DNA of 40,537 nt from JAZSMJ01 sp045535815 (GTDB taxonomy: Bacteria; Bacillota; Clostridia; Oscillospirales; CAG-272), in NCBI GenBank assembly GCA_045535815.1, contig JAZSMJ010000036.1:1-40537 (forward strand). Direction: 5' to 3'. How positions within the stretch are numbered: position 1 is the first letter of the stretch; the number at the start of each line of letters is the position of its first letter. The translations under genes were made by a program, and so were the position numbers. The notes below the pieces were generated by a model. The model had not been told where the DNA came from, ran no database searches, and saw only the letters and a list, made by a program, of their open reading frames with translations. This document shows, piece after piece, positions 32,861 to 40,537 of the stretch.

Positions 32861-35800
32861 TTACTGTGTGCGGCGCTTACGGCATATCGGTCTCATACCG
32901 CAGTACTGACAGGAATCTATATCCCTTTCACTTCCGTCGTCAGCCTTAGCGTTTCCGCTCTTCATATCAGAGCAGATGCGACCGACCGTGGCCTTCATCT
33001 GATGCATCAGCGCCTCGAATTCTTCCTCGCTCTTTATCCTTGACGATGCGGTAAATCCGCCCGACTTCGCCTTGACGGGTATAAATCTACCCTCAAGCTT
33101 TTCCTCCATAGCACGAAGGATGGCCTCATCCGAGAGGAATAGTCCGCTTCGCTCAATGTGAGCGGCGGTCTCGGTATCCTCGCTGTCCTTGCCGTATCCG
33201 CCCGTCAGCATAACGTCCGACACCCTTGCGTTGTAATACATAATTCCGGCAGGCAGTATCCTGTCTGCCTCCCTTTCAGCAAGAAGGCGCTTTTTAGGAT
33301 CCTTCCATATCGAGAAAAGATATAAAAGCAGCTGCATATCCAGCCCCTTTGAAATATTGTCAAGGCTGAATTTTTTGGTGTTGGTCTTATAGTCAACCAC
33401 TCTAACGTACAGAGTGCCGTCCTTTTCATAGGTATCAACTCTGTCTATCCGACCGATCACGTTGGCACTCGTGCCGTCACCTATCGGTATAGCCATAGCA
33501 GGTACTCCATCCTCTGATGAATATCCTATCGGAAGCTCAAAATATTCGGGCTTAAAGCCGCTCTGCTTTATCTCTGAAAGAATGTCTGCGGCAATTGACA
33601 CCGAGCTTCTGCAAAGCCTTGAAAACAGCTCTGTAAGGCGTGCTGAAAGCTCCGTCTGCCCACCGCAGACCGCAGCTATATAGCCGGACGCTATCCTCTC
33701 GATCGAGCTCCTTATCTCCTCTTCACTTATATCGGCAAAGCCACCCTGCGCACTCTCTCTCATAAAGCTCTCAAGCAGGTGATGGGTAAAGCTTCCGATA
33801 TCTCTGCCGGTAAAATCGGGCTGAGTCTCCTCGGCAAGCTTTAAGATATATTTGCAATAGTATGAAAAGGCGCACTTTTCGTAGCATTCGAGCCTTGACT
33901 GCGACATTGTCAGATTTCCGCCGAACAGCTCACTCGCAGTCTTTGCAGAAACTCTGTCATCCTCCGACGATATCGGCATATCCGCCATGCAAAGACGGCT
34001 GTATATCTCGGCATCACCCTTGTATATACGGCGCAGAGCCTCTCCCGCCGCACTTTGCGGATGGATAGCGGCAGTCTCAACTGCCTCCCTGTAGCACCAT
34101 ACCGTATCCTCGGGAAGCGAGGACGATTCGGTGATGCAAGAGGGAAACAGTTTCTTTATATGCTCGCAGAAATACGAGCTTCTCTTTTCCGCACCTGCAG
34201 AATCGAGCGCCGTGTGGAAAAACGTAACGTTTTCTGATGCCGCCGTTGCGGCACGGTAGAAGAAGAACAGCTCGGCGTCGAGTGCGATCTCACGGTCAAA
34301 GCCGAGATCCACCCCCGTGCGTGCAAGTATCTCAAGATCTCGCAGACTGAATATACCCGAGGCCTCGTTTGTGCCCGGAAACTCCCCGTCATTCACGCCG
34401 ATTATAAAAACGTCCTTTATATTGTCTGCCCTCAGCATAGGCGCACTTCCGATGACCACCTCGTCCATTCCGTGAGGCAGTCTGCCTATATCGGCGCTTC
34501 CCATGCTCATAGCAAGCATACGGCGGAAGCTGTCTGCATCCACCTCAAGCTCGGGCATTACCGATACCGTCTGATCAAGCACCTCGAGCACGGCGTTCCA
34601 CGAGGCCGCATCGCAAAGCTCACCGTCTATCATATCGGAAACGCCTATCTCGCAAAGATACCGGTAAAGTGCCGTGCAGGCATCCTTTACGCTGCACTTG
34701 CCCGAAAGGCTGTCGCACAGCCTCTCAAGAGGCTGAGCAAGTCTTACCTTAAGCTCGTTTACCTCGCTGAGTATTGCGTGAGTCCTTTCGTTTACAACGT
34801 CGGTGTATCCGTAAGGATTCATTGTCCATAAAACGCCGTCTGTCCAGCGCTTTCCGCTTATCCGCCAGGATGCAGCGTAGTTTTCAAGAACGCAGCACTC
34901 ATCGGGAGTAAGACCGGTAAAGCCGGTCTTGATATATGTTATAACGTCACGGAGCTGCCAACCGCTGCTGACCACTCCTAAAGCCGCCATTATAAGACGG
35001 AATATAGGCTTGTCCGTAAGCTTTTCCTTCTGCGACATAAAATACGGAATTCCGCTTCTCTCAAAGGCCGAATCGATAATGCCTCTGTATTTTTCGGCAT
35101 CCCTTGCCACCACCGCAAAATCGCTGAAATGAAGTCCGTCGTTGATCACTCTTTTGAGGATGGTCTGCGCTATCATTCGAGCGCAGTCGAAATCGTCCTG
35201 CGCACGAAGGACCGAAATATGCTCGCACCTATCCTCCTTGCAGCAGACGGCAGAGCCGAATCTGAAAAGATTGCTCTCCAAAAGCTTAAGCTCCTCGTTT
35301 GCAAATCTTTTTCCCGACTCTAAGGTGAAGACATCTCCCTCCTGAACGCCGTTTTTCCTTGCAATACGGCGAAGACGGGCAACCGTTTCCCTTGCCTCAC
35401 CGAAAAGGTCAGCCTTTGAGGATCTTCTGTCTGTTTGAGGTGCATCCGATATGCAAAGCGATACCGTCATCTGCTCCGACTGCTTCATTATCTGCGCAAG
35501 CACCTCGTATTCAACGGCAGAAAATCCTGTAAAGGAATCGATATAAACGTTTATGCCGCCGAAGAAGTTATGCTCTGAAAGCTTTTCGCAAAGTCTTGTA
35601 AGATCGTCTGCAGGATCGTCGTATCCGCTCTTAAGAAGCTGATCGTAGGCAGAATAGATAAGCGCAAGATCGGACAGCTTGCCCGAAAGCGAGGGATTCT
35701 CCTCACGGCTCATCTGTGCAGCCTCATTCAGTGCAGTCGGCGTTACGGCGCAATTCTTCAGCTCCGATATAGTGCTCAGCATCCTTGAAATAAAGGCGCT

Positions 35801-36139
35801 GTCCGACAGCGTTATCCTTCGGAACTGCGTAAGGGAGGGCGATAAGCTCTCAAGAGTTTTCCACATCAGAAGAAGCCTTGCGCCACCGTTTATATAGTTG
35901 TATGAAAGTCCGCCGAATCTTCTGAAAATGGCGTCGGAGATACGGCTGAAATTCATTATCTCAAGATCAAGGGCGCTTCTGCCCTCGGTCAGCTTTGTAT
36001 ATATCCGCTCGTAAGACAGCGTCTGCTGCTCGGGAACGATAAGTATTACCTTTTTATTATCCCTAAGGTCTGAAAGTATCCTCTCGGATACGAGCGTGCT
36101 CTTTCCGCTCCCCGAGCCTCCGAATATAAAATTCAGCAT
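32861..36139 (-). CDS. addB: ATP-dependent helicase/nuclease subunit B
   Basis: Second subunit of AddAB, with a helicase-like fold that recognises the hotspot sequence and a second nuclease. At 1,092 residues it is a little shorter than in Bacillus. It opens MLNFIFGGSGSGKSTLVSER (Walker A 8-16). The C-terminal nuclease has IGRIDRVD and VRVVDYKTNT, and the structural [4Fe-4S] cluster ligands are complete: one cysteine in RLECYEKC and C1077, C1080, C1086 in SCQYCGMRPIC, with the Cys-x2-Cys-x5-Cys spacing of the Bacillus enzyme. AAGGAG precedes ATG 36139. It follows the lipoprotein gene by 27 bases. Confidence 0.95.
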   Translation of the reverse strand: MLNFIFGGSGSGKSTLVSERILSDLRDNKKVILIVPEQQTLSYERIYTKLTEGRSALDLEIMNFSRISDAIFRRFGGLSYNYINGGARLLLMWKTLESLSPSLTQFRRITLSDSAFISRMLSTISELKNCAVTPTALNEAAQMSREENPSLSGKLSDLALIYSAYDQLLKSGYDDPADDLTRLCEKLSEHNFFGGINVYIDSFTGFSAVEYEVLAQIMKQSEQMTVSLCISDAPQTDRRSSKADLFGEARETVARLRRIARKNGVQEGDVFTLESGKRFANEELKLLESNLFRFGSAVCCKEDRCEHISVLRAQDDFDCARMIAQTILKRVINDGLHFSDFAVVARDAEKYRGIIDSAFERSGIPYFMSQKEKLTDKPIFRLIMAALGVVSSGWQLRDVITYIKTGFTGLTPDECCVLENYAASWRISGKRWTDGVLWTMNPYGYTDVVNERTHAILSEVNELKVRLAQPLERLCDSLSGKCSVKDACTALYRYLCEIGVSDMIDGELCDAASWNAVLEVLDQTVSVMPELEVDADSFRRMLAMSMGSADIGRLPHGMDEVVIGSAPMLRADNIKDVFIIGVNDGEFPGTNEASGIFSLRDLEILARTGVDLGFDREIALDAELFFFYRAATAASENVTFFHTALDSAGAEKRSSYFCEHIKKLFPSCITESSSLPEDTVWCYREAVETAAIHPQSAAGEALRRIYKGDAEIYSRLCMADMPISSEDDRVSAKTASELFGGNLTMSQSRLECYEKCAFSYYCKYILKLAEETQPDFTGRDIGSFTHHLLESFMRESAQGGFADISEEEIRSSIERIASGYIAAVCGGQTELSARLTELFSRLCRSSVSIAADILSEIKQSGFKPEYFELPIGYSSEDGVPAMAIPIGDGTSANVIGRIDRVDTYEKDGTLYVRVVDYKTNTKKFSLDNISKGLDMQLLLYLFSIWKDPKKRLLAEREADRILPAGIMYYNARVSDVMLTGGYGKDSEDTETAAHIERSGLFLSDEAILRAMEEKLEGRFIPVKAKSGGFTASSRIKSEEEFEALMHQMKATVGRICSDMKSGNAKADDGSERDIDSCQYCGMRPICRKRRTQ

Positions 36140-36166
36140 ACCGCATCTCCTTTCTTTGATGATATT

Positions 36167-37612
36167 TTAAGTTGAATAATACACACAATTAAAACCGTAG
36201 TCGTTTATAACCACCGTTTTTATCGGAGAAAACTCTCCGTCAATAAGCCTCAGATGGAATTCGACCTCTTTAGCAGGCACCGTTTGTGAATAATCAGCCC
36301 AGAACACTGCAGTAACGACGGTAACCCCGTCTCTCTCTTCCTCATTCGTATACGTGCGCAGATAAGGACCTCCTCCTCGTCCGATTATCTGATAACCGTC
36401 CTCGTACGTATCAAGCACCTTTGACATTTCTTCAACGTCTACTTCCATATTAAGATATTTTTCTGCGTAATCCGAAATTTCCTTTAAAGATCGTAACTTA
36501 TACTCTCCGTCAAGCTCATTTAATCGACTTACTATAAATTCATATTTTCTTAAGGATTCCGTTCTGGAAAGATCATCCCCCCTAAGATTATTAACGTATC
36601 TCTGTGCAAACGTGGGATTTGACATTTCAGACCTGTTTTCCATTAATTCGAGAAAATCATCAAGGTGCGAAAACGTGAGCTGAAGTCCGAATTCAAAAGC
36701 AATGTGGTGTTCACCGACGGTAAAAAAGTCACTGTTGCTCTCAAGCACGTTCAGCTTAAGCACCGGAACAAACATTTTTCTATCCGGGTTGAATTCATCA
36801 TAATATTCCTGTGAATACAGCTCGAATTCACCTATCCTCATACCACGCAAGCTATCGTATACGCTCGGAGCAACTCCGCATCTCTTTGCAAAGCCGTCAA
36901 TATCTCCACGTAATAAAGCACGCATAGCCAAAAACACATGTTGTTTCATTATTTCGGGTCTGTGCCCTTCATTTATTCTCGCCCAATCCGACACGCTGAT
37001 GTTATCATATTCCTGCGGATCAGCCTCAAATGAGAAGGACAGCATTTCGTCAACCGCCAGCGAATCCATATCACTGCGCAGGCAAATAAAATGCACGAGT
37101 CCGTTATATTCGTATATTTTTCCTAATACACCTTGTGAGCTGTATGTTTTTTCTTTGTTGTCACTGTAAGAGCAGATAATTCTTATATAAAGCTCTCTTG
37201 ATAACGTATCATACACAAAAGTGCCTTCGTGTATCTCCTTTAAACTCTCTTTTTCATCATAAGTAACTTCCGCAGAAACAGAATCCTCATAAACAGTTGC
37301 AGTTATTTTTGTCTTACTTTCATCATCATTTGAAACAAGATAATACGTGCCGTTAAGCTCGCCCGTATAAAGGCTTCCGTTCTGTATCACCTCATCTGCA
37401 CTCAAAGGGAGGGTAAAGGCATCGGGATCGAAAACCGTATCCTTTGTGCTTTCGGTAATTGAATCGACTTCTGCAGTCGTTTCGTCGGTATCCTTTGTTT
37501 CTGTGATGTCATTCGTTTCTAAAGTATCTTCATTTACAGGAACTTCAGAGCAGCTTATAAATACGAAGGTTAAAGCAAGCGCAAAAAGAATACATAAAAG
37601 TGCTTTTTTCAT
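36167..37612 (-). CDS. Lipoprotein of unknown function between pcrA and addB
   Basis: A 481-residue exported lipoprotein with signal peptide MKKALLCILFALALTFVF and lipobox FISC (lipidated Cys about 21). A Thr/Glu/Asp-rich disordered linker (about 22-65) follows, then a globular part I do not recognise, with a beta-rich first section (about 75-190) and a helix-rich second section. The open frame begins at 37645 and would overlap pcrA, but GAGG sits nine bases before ATG 37612. The coding sequence is visibly more AT-rich than pcrA and addAB around it, suggesting later arrival. It has no obvious link with DNA repair. Confidence 0.8.
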   Translation of the reverse strand: MKKALLCILFALALTFVFISCSEVPVNEDTLETNDITETKDTDETTAEVDSITESTKDTVFDPDAFTLPLSADEVIQNGSLYTGELNGTYYLVSNDDESKTKITATVYEDSVSAEVTYDEKESLKEIHEGTFVYDTLSRELYIRIICSYSDNKEKTYSSQGVLGKIYEYNGLVHFICLRSDMDSLAVDEMLSFSFEADPQEYDNISVSDWARINEGHRPEIMKQHVFLAMRALLRGDIDGFAKRCGVAPSVYDSLRGMRIGEFELYSQEYYDEFNPDRKMFVPVLKLNVLESNSDFFTVGEHHIAFEFGLQLTFSHLDDFLELMENRSEMSNPTFAQRYVNNLRGDDLSRTESLRKYEFIVSRLNELDGEYKLRSLKEISDYAEKYLNMEVDVEEMSKVLDTYEDGYQIIGRGGGPYLRTYTNEEERDGVTVVTAVFWADYSQTVPAKEVEFHLRLIDGEFSPIKTVVINDYGFNCVYYST

Positions 37613-37641
37613 ATAGAAAAACCTCGCTTTCTGAATTTGTA

Positions 37642-40041
37642 TCACTCCACAGGTGTCAGCTTGGCGTAGGTCGCCATCAGCTTCTTGGTGCCTACCGTGT
37701 CAAAGGCAACCTCGTATAAAACGTCTGCCCCCATGTCCTTCACAGACAGTATCTCGCCTACTCCGAACGCCGCATGGCGCACCCTCTGTCCGCACTCGAA
37801 TCTCTGTGATAGGGCGCTGCTCTGCTTTTTGGGAGCCTCTGCTTTTGCAGTTGAAACGCTTCTCTTAAACTCGGATGAGAGGCGGTTTTGCGAGCCAAAT
37901 CCGAAGATATCGTCCTCGTTTGCAAAGTGTGCAGACTCTGCCTGTGCTCTTCTCTCACGCCTGCCGAGATCTATATCCGCATACTGCTGCGGTATCTCAT
38001 CGATAAATCTCGACTGCGGATTGTACTGAGTTCTGCCGAACAAAAGCCTCTCTCGTGCGCAAAGGCAATAAAGCCTTTCCTTTGCTCTGGTCATGGCAAC
38101 GTATGCAAGTCTGCGCTCCTCCTCGAGCTCCGACTGATCCATTATCGACTGCATTCCGGGGAAAACGCCCTCCTCAAGTCCGGGCAGGAATACCTCGGGA
38201 AACTCAAGTCCCTTTGCGCTGTGTATGGTCATCATAACCACCGCATCCGACTGATCGTCGTATCCGTCTATGTCAGCCACCAAAGCCACCTCCTCGAGAA
38301 ATCCCGCAAGAGTGGCATCCTCGTTGTTTTCGGTATATTCAACAACGTTTGATACAAGCTCGTTTACGTTGTCAAGTCTGTCCTTTTCAGCCTCGCCTGC
38401 ATCCTCAAGCATACGCTTGTAGCCGGTAAGCTCTATCGACTTCTGCATAAGAGAAACAAGTCCCTCGTTTGCGTTTATGGCGATAAGCGTCTTTATCATA
38501 TCTGTAAAGCGGACGAGATTTTCCGCCGCTCTTGACAGCGCCGTGTAGCTTTTTGCATTCTCCATTACCGAGAACATAGAGCGACCCTCGTATGCCGCTA
38601 TCTCCTCGACTGCCTCTACCGTAGAATCGCCTATCTTTCGCTTGGGCTCGTTTATTATACGCTTAAGGCGCAGATTGTCGCCGGGATTTGCAACCACGCA
38701 GAGATACGAGATCATATCCTTTATCTCCTTGCGGTCAAAGAAGCGTGTGCCGCCGAGTATCCTGTACGGAATACCGCTCTTTGCAAACACCCCTTCAAGA
38801 GAGTTTGACTGTGCGTTCATTCTGTAAAGGATGGCAAAATCGCCGTATTTGCGCTCGCCGTCCTTGACTGCATCTATAATGGAGTTGACTATAAATCTCG
38901 CTTCCTCGTTTTGCGTGGGAAGCTTTCTTATCATTATCTTTTCACCGTCACCGCTGTCTGTCCAAAGGTCCTTTCCACGTCTGCCTACGTTGTTGCGGAT
39001 AACTGCGTTTGCGGCGCTTAGTATGTTCTGAGTAGAGCGGTAATTCTGCTCAAGCTTTATCACCTTGACCGAATCAAAAAACTTATCAAAATCAAGGATG
39101 TTCTCTATAACCGCACCTCTGAAGCGGTATATGCTCTGGTCGTCGTCACCGACCGCCATTATGTTACCCCTGCCCTCGCAAAGAAGCTTTATAAGGGCGA
39201 ACTGTGCGTGGTTGGTGTCCTGAAACTCGTCAACGCTTATATATCTGAAGCGTCGGTGACAGAAATCAGCTGCCTCACGGCTCTCCTCAAGAAGACGGAC
39301 GGTGTTAACGATTATATCGTCAAAATCCATTGCGTTTGCCGCCATCATCTCACGCTGATACTCCCGGTATATCCTTGCCACCTGCTTTAAGCGCACGTCC
39401 TTTGCAAGACTCTCGAATTCGTCCGGATAAACCAGCGAATCCTTTGCCTGACTTATCTTGTTTAAAACAAACTTCGGGGTAAGGTTCTTGTCCTCGATAT
39501 GCAGATTTTTCATTATCGAAAGGATAAGCTTTTTTGAATCGTCGGTATCGTATATGGTAAAGCCCTGCTCGTATCCGAGAAAGTCGCAGAAGCGTCTGAG
39601 TATACGAAGGCATACCGAGTGGAAGGTGCCCGACCAGATTTCGTTCACCGCATCACCGATGGTGCGCTCAAGGCGCTCCTTCATCTCCTTTGCCGCCTTG
39701 TTGGTAAAGGTTATGCACAAAACCGACCAGGGAGCGCAGGGTCTTGTTGCAAAGCGGTCAAGATAGACCTCAAGCTCCTCTCTGGGAAGCGAAAGCGCCT
39801 CCTTCATCTCATCCACGACCTCATCGCATACCCATTCGGGCTCAAACGAGTCCATATATGCATCTCCGTAGCGTATCATATATGCAATACGGTTGACCAA
39901 AACGGTGGTCTTACCGCTACCTGCACCCGCAAGGATAAGCAAAGGTCCGTTTACGGTGTAAACAGCCTGCCTCTGCTCACGGTTGAGTTTTTCATAATAT
40001 TTGTCAAAAAGCGATCTTTTTACCGCTGTATAATTTCCCAT
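37642..40041 (-). CDS. pcrA: UvrD/PcrA-type DNA helicase
   Basis: Superfamily 1A 3'-5' helicase for nucleotide-excision repair, removal of RecA filaments and rolling-circle replication. At 799 residues it is somewhat longer than the usual 720-750. Walker A LAGAGSGKTTVL, SVDEFQDTNHAQ, GDDDQSIYRFRGA, TIHSAKGLEF and VAMTRAKERLY are all intact. The C-terminal section ends in a Tudor-like fold (GQRVRHAAFGVGEILSV), which binds RNA polymerase in PcrA. The frame begins at ATG 40053, but that ATG is part of a GGAG that lies six bases before ATG 40041, so I take the latter. It heads the pcrA-lipoprotein-addB-addA cluster. Confidence 0.95.
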   Translation of the reverse strand: MGNYTAVKRSLFDKYYEKLNREQRQAVYTVNGPLLILAGAGSGKTTVLVNRIAYMIRYGDAYMDSFEPEWVCDEVVDEMKEALSLPREELEVYLDRFATRPCAPWSVLCITFTNKAAKEMKERLERTIGDAVNEIWSGTFHSVCLRILRRFCDFLGYEQGFTIYDTDDSKKLILSIMKNLHIEDKNLTPKFVLNKISQAKDSLVYPDEFESLAKDVRLKQVARIYREYQREMMAANAMDFDDIIVNTVRLLEESREAADFCHRRFRYISVDEFQDTNHAQFALIKLLCEGRGNIMAVGDDDQSIYRFRGAVIENILDFDKFFDSVKVIKLEQNYRSTQNILSAANAVIRNNVGRRGKDLWTDSGDGEKIMIRKLPTQNEEARFIVNSIIDAVKDGERKYGDFAILYRMNAQSNSLEGVFAKSGIPYRILGGTRFFDRKEIKDMISYLCVVANPGDNLRLKRIINEPKRKIGDSTVEAVEEIAAYEGRSMFSVMENAKSYTALSRAAENLVRFTDMIKTLIAINANEGLVSLMQKSIELTGYKRMLEDAGEAEKDRLDNVNELVSNVVEYTENNEDATLAGFLEEVALVADIDGYDDQSDAVVMMTIHSAKGLEFPEVFLPGLEEGVFPGMQSIMDQSELEEERRLAYVAMTRAKERLYCLCARERLLFGRTQYNPQSRFIDEIPQQYADIDLGRRERRAQAESAHFANEDDIFGFGSQNRLSSEFKRSVSTAKAEAPKKQSSALSQRFECGQRVRHAAFGVGEILSVKDMGADVLYEVAFDTVGTKKLMATYAKLTPVE

Positions 40042-40054
40042 TTTGATCTCCATT

Positions 40055-40075
40055 CTGACGCTGTGCGTCAGTATA
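40055..40075 (-). promoter_or_regulatory. Small hairpin and possible -10 element just upstream of pcrA
   Basis: CTGACGC TGT GCGTCAG (40055-40071) forms a 7-base-pair hairpin that overlaps a minus-strand TATACT (40075-40070). The -35 at the right distance is poor. It may be an operator, or the hairpin of a leader if transcription starts further up at 40269-40297. Confidence 0.35.
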
Positions 40076-40107
40076 CCGTAACTTAATAAATTTTCGTGCC
40101 GATTTAC

Positions 40108-40262
40108 GGCAAAAACGGGACGGGACCCGTTTTTAGAAAATTTGGGGCGTGAGAGGATAAACTCACACTAACCAAAATTAAATTTCACGCCATCCGTATA
40201 ATTCAAGGTGACGTTAAGCAAAATAACGAATGACAGCAATTATCATATAAAAAACATCTATA
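40108..40262 (-). ncRNA. Possible structured leader or small RNA ahead of pcrA
   Basis: From the minus-strand promoter at 40269-40297 a transcript of about 150 bases would end at a terminator-like hairpin AAAACGGG TCCCGT CCCGTTTTT (40133-40111). Before it, GGCGTGA (40191-40185) pairs with TCACGCC (40152-40146), and the inner GTGTGAG competes for CTCTCAC next to it. No open frame of note lies within. This could be a small RNA, or an attenuator for pcrA, which begins 70 bases further. It matches no RNA family that I recognise. Confidence 0.35.
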
Positions 40263-40268
40263 TAATAA

Positions 40269-40297
40269 ATTATAACTCATTTTGCAAAAAGAATCAA
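40269..40297 (-). promoter_or_regulatory. Minus-strand promoter toward pcrA
   Basis: TTGATT (40297-40292), 17-base spacer, TATAAT (40274-40269). It lies 230 bases upstream of the pcrA start. Confidence 0.55.
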
Positions 40298-40353
40298 CAG
40301 CCGCACGGCGCTTTGCTTAAATAAAAATGAAAAAATAAAATGAAAGAAAAAAC

Positions 40354-40382
40354 TTGACAAAACGGAAATGCCGTGATATAAT
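40354..40382 (+). promoter_or_regulatory. Perfect consensus promoter of the tRNA-Thr/tRNA-Tyr operon
   Basis: TTGACA (40354-40359), 17 bases, TATAAT (40377-40382), with the tRNA-Thr beginning 21 bases beyond. Confidence 0.92.
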
Positions 40383-40402
40383 AGTCGAGTAATATGAAAA
40401 AT

Positions 40403-40477
40403 GCTGGTGTGGCTCAATGGCAGAGCAGCTGATTTGTAATCAGCAGGTTGATGGTTCGACTCCGTTCACCAGCTCCA
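40403..40477 (+). tRNA. tRNA-Thr (anticodon UGU)
   Basis: Seventy-five bases with CCA encoded. The acceptor stem GCTGGTG pairs with CACCAGC, the D arm is GCTC AATGGCA GAGC, the anticodon stem GCTGA/TCAGC encloses TTTGTAA giving TGT, and the T arm is TGATGG TTCGACTC CGTTCA. It is the first gene of a tRNA operon with tRNA-Tyr three bases after it. Confidence 0.95.
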
Positions 40478-40480
40478 TAT

Positions 40481-40537
40481 GGGGGAATTCCCGAGTGGCC
40501 AAAGGGGGCAGACTGTAAATCTGTTGTCAGTGACTTC
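40481..40537 (+). tRNA. tRNA-Tyr (anticodon GUA), cut by the window end
   Basis: Begins GGGGGAATTCCCGAGTGGCC, with anticodon stem GCAGA/TCTGT enclosing CTGTAAA giving GTA, then the start of the long variable arm (class II, as bacterial tRNA-Tyr). The T arm and 3' acceptor strand lie beyond the window. Confidence 0.9.

Overview
The window looks like chromosomal DNA of a Bacillota bacterium of class Clostridia, most like gut Oscillospirales or Christensenellales relatives. The grounds are AddAB instead of RecBCD, a PcrA-type helicase, purine-rich ribosome binding sites, consensus sigma-A promoters with 17-base spacers, BspA-type leucine-rich surface proteins, and dispersed hairpin repeats of the kind seen in such genomes. 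The genus cannot be named from the sequence alone. Almost all genes lie on the minus strand. The plus-strand genes are gpmI, a metallo-hydrolase, a rhodanese/CoA-disulfide reductase pair and three tRNA genes.

Layout. 1-720: a tRNA-Ser(UGA) gene preceded by a 124-base direct repeat that carries a truncated copy of the same tRNA, then repeat-rich non-coding DNA. 720-3931: a membrane transglutaminase-like protein and, divergently, phosphoglycerate mutase gpmI. 4295-9816: a minus-strand operon of an HgdB/COG3581-like iron-sulfur protein, a double-headed HgdC-type ATPase (activase) and pyrimidine-nucleoside phosphorylase, read from one strong promoter. 9817-10578: gene-free DNA with low-complexity tracts, a cluster of GTGAC pentamers and a palindromic MITE-like element. 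10579-18062: a solute-binding lipoprotein with its own promoter, and upstream of it a five-gene operon: a periplasmic-binding-fold protein with no DNA-binding domain, a DMT transporter, and three tandem Gfo/Idh/MocA paralogues that look partly homogenised. 18220-19672: MBL hydrolase and purC, convergent on a shared terminator. 19673-20294: dispersed hairpins, heptamer repeats and a 146-base MITE.

20295-24299: a minus operon (DUF2975 membrane protein, Xre regulator, geranylgeranyl-reductase-like flavoprotein) divergent from a rhodanese and CoA-disulfide reductase pair. 24378-27636: a BspA-like cell-surface protein and a DadA-like oxidoreductase with a C-terminal Rieske domain. 28019-29188: an HdeD-family membrane protein directly behind a truncated IS5-type transposase. 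29268-40041: a DNA-repair cluster pcrA, lipoprotein, addB, addA. 40042-40537: a possible structured RNA ahead of pcrA, then tRNA-Thr(UGU) and the start of tRNA-Tyr(GUA).

No CRISPR array, recognisable defence island or complete insertion sequence was found. The least explained items are the triplicated Gfo/Idh operon whose proteins lack the family's usual EKP lysine, the split HgdB/HgdC system linked to nucleoside phosphorolysis, a nearly shared promoter element in front of that operon and purC, the GTGAC-rich gene-free island, and the possible RNA/attenuator ahead of pcrA.
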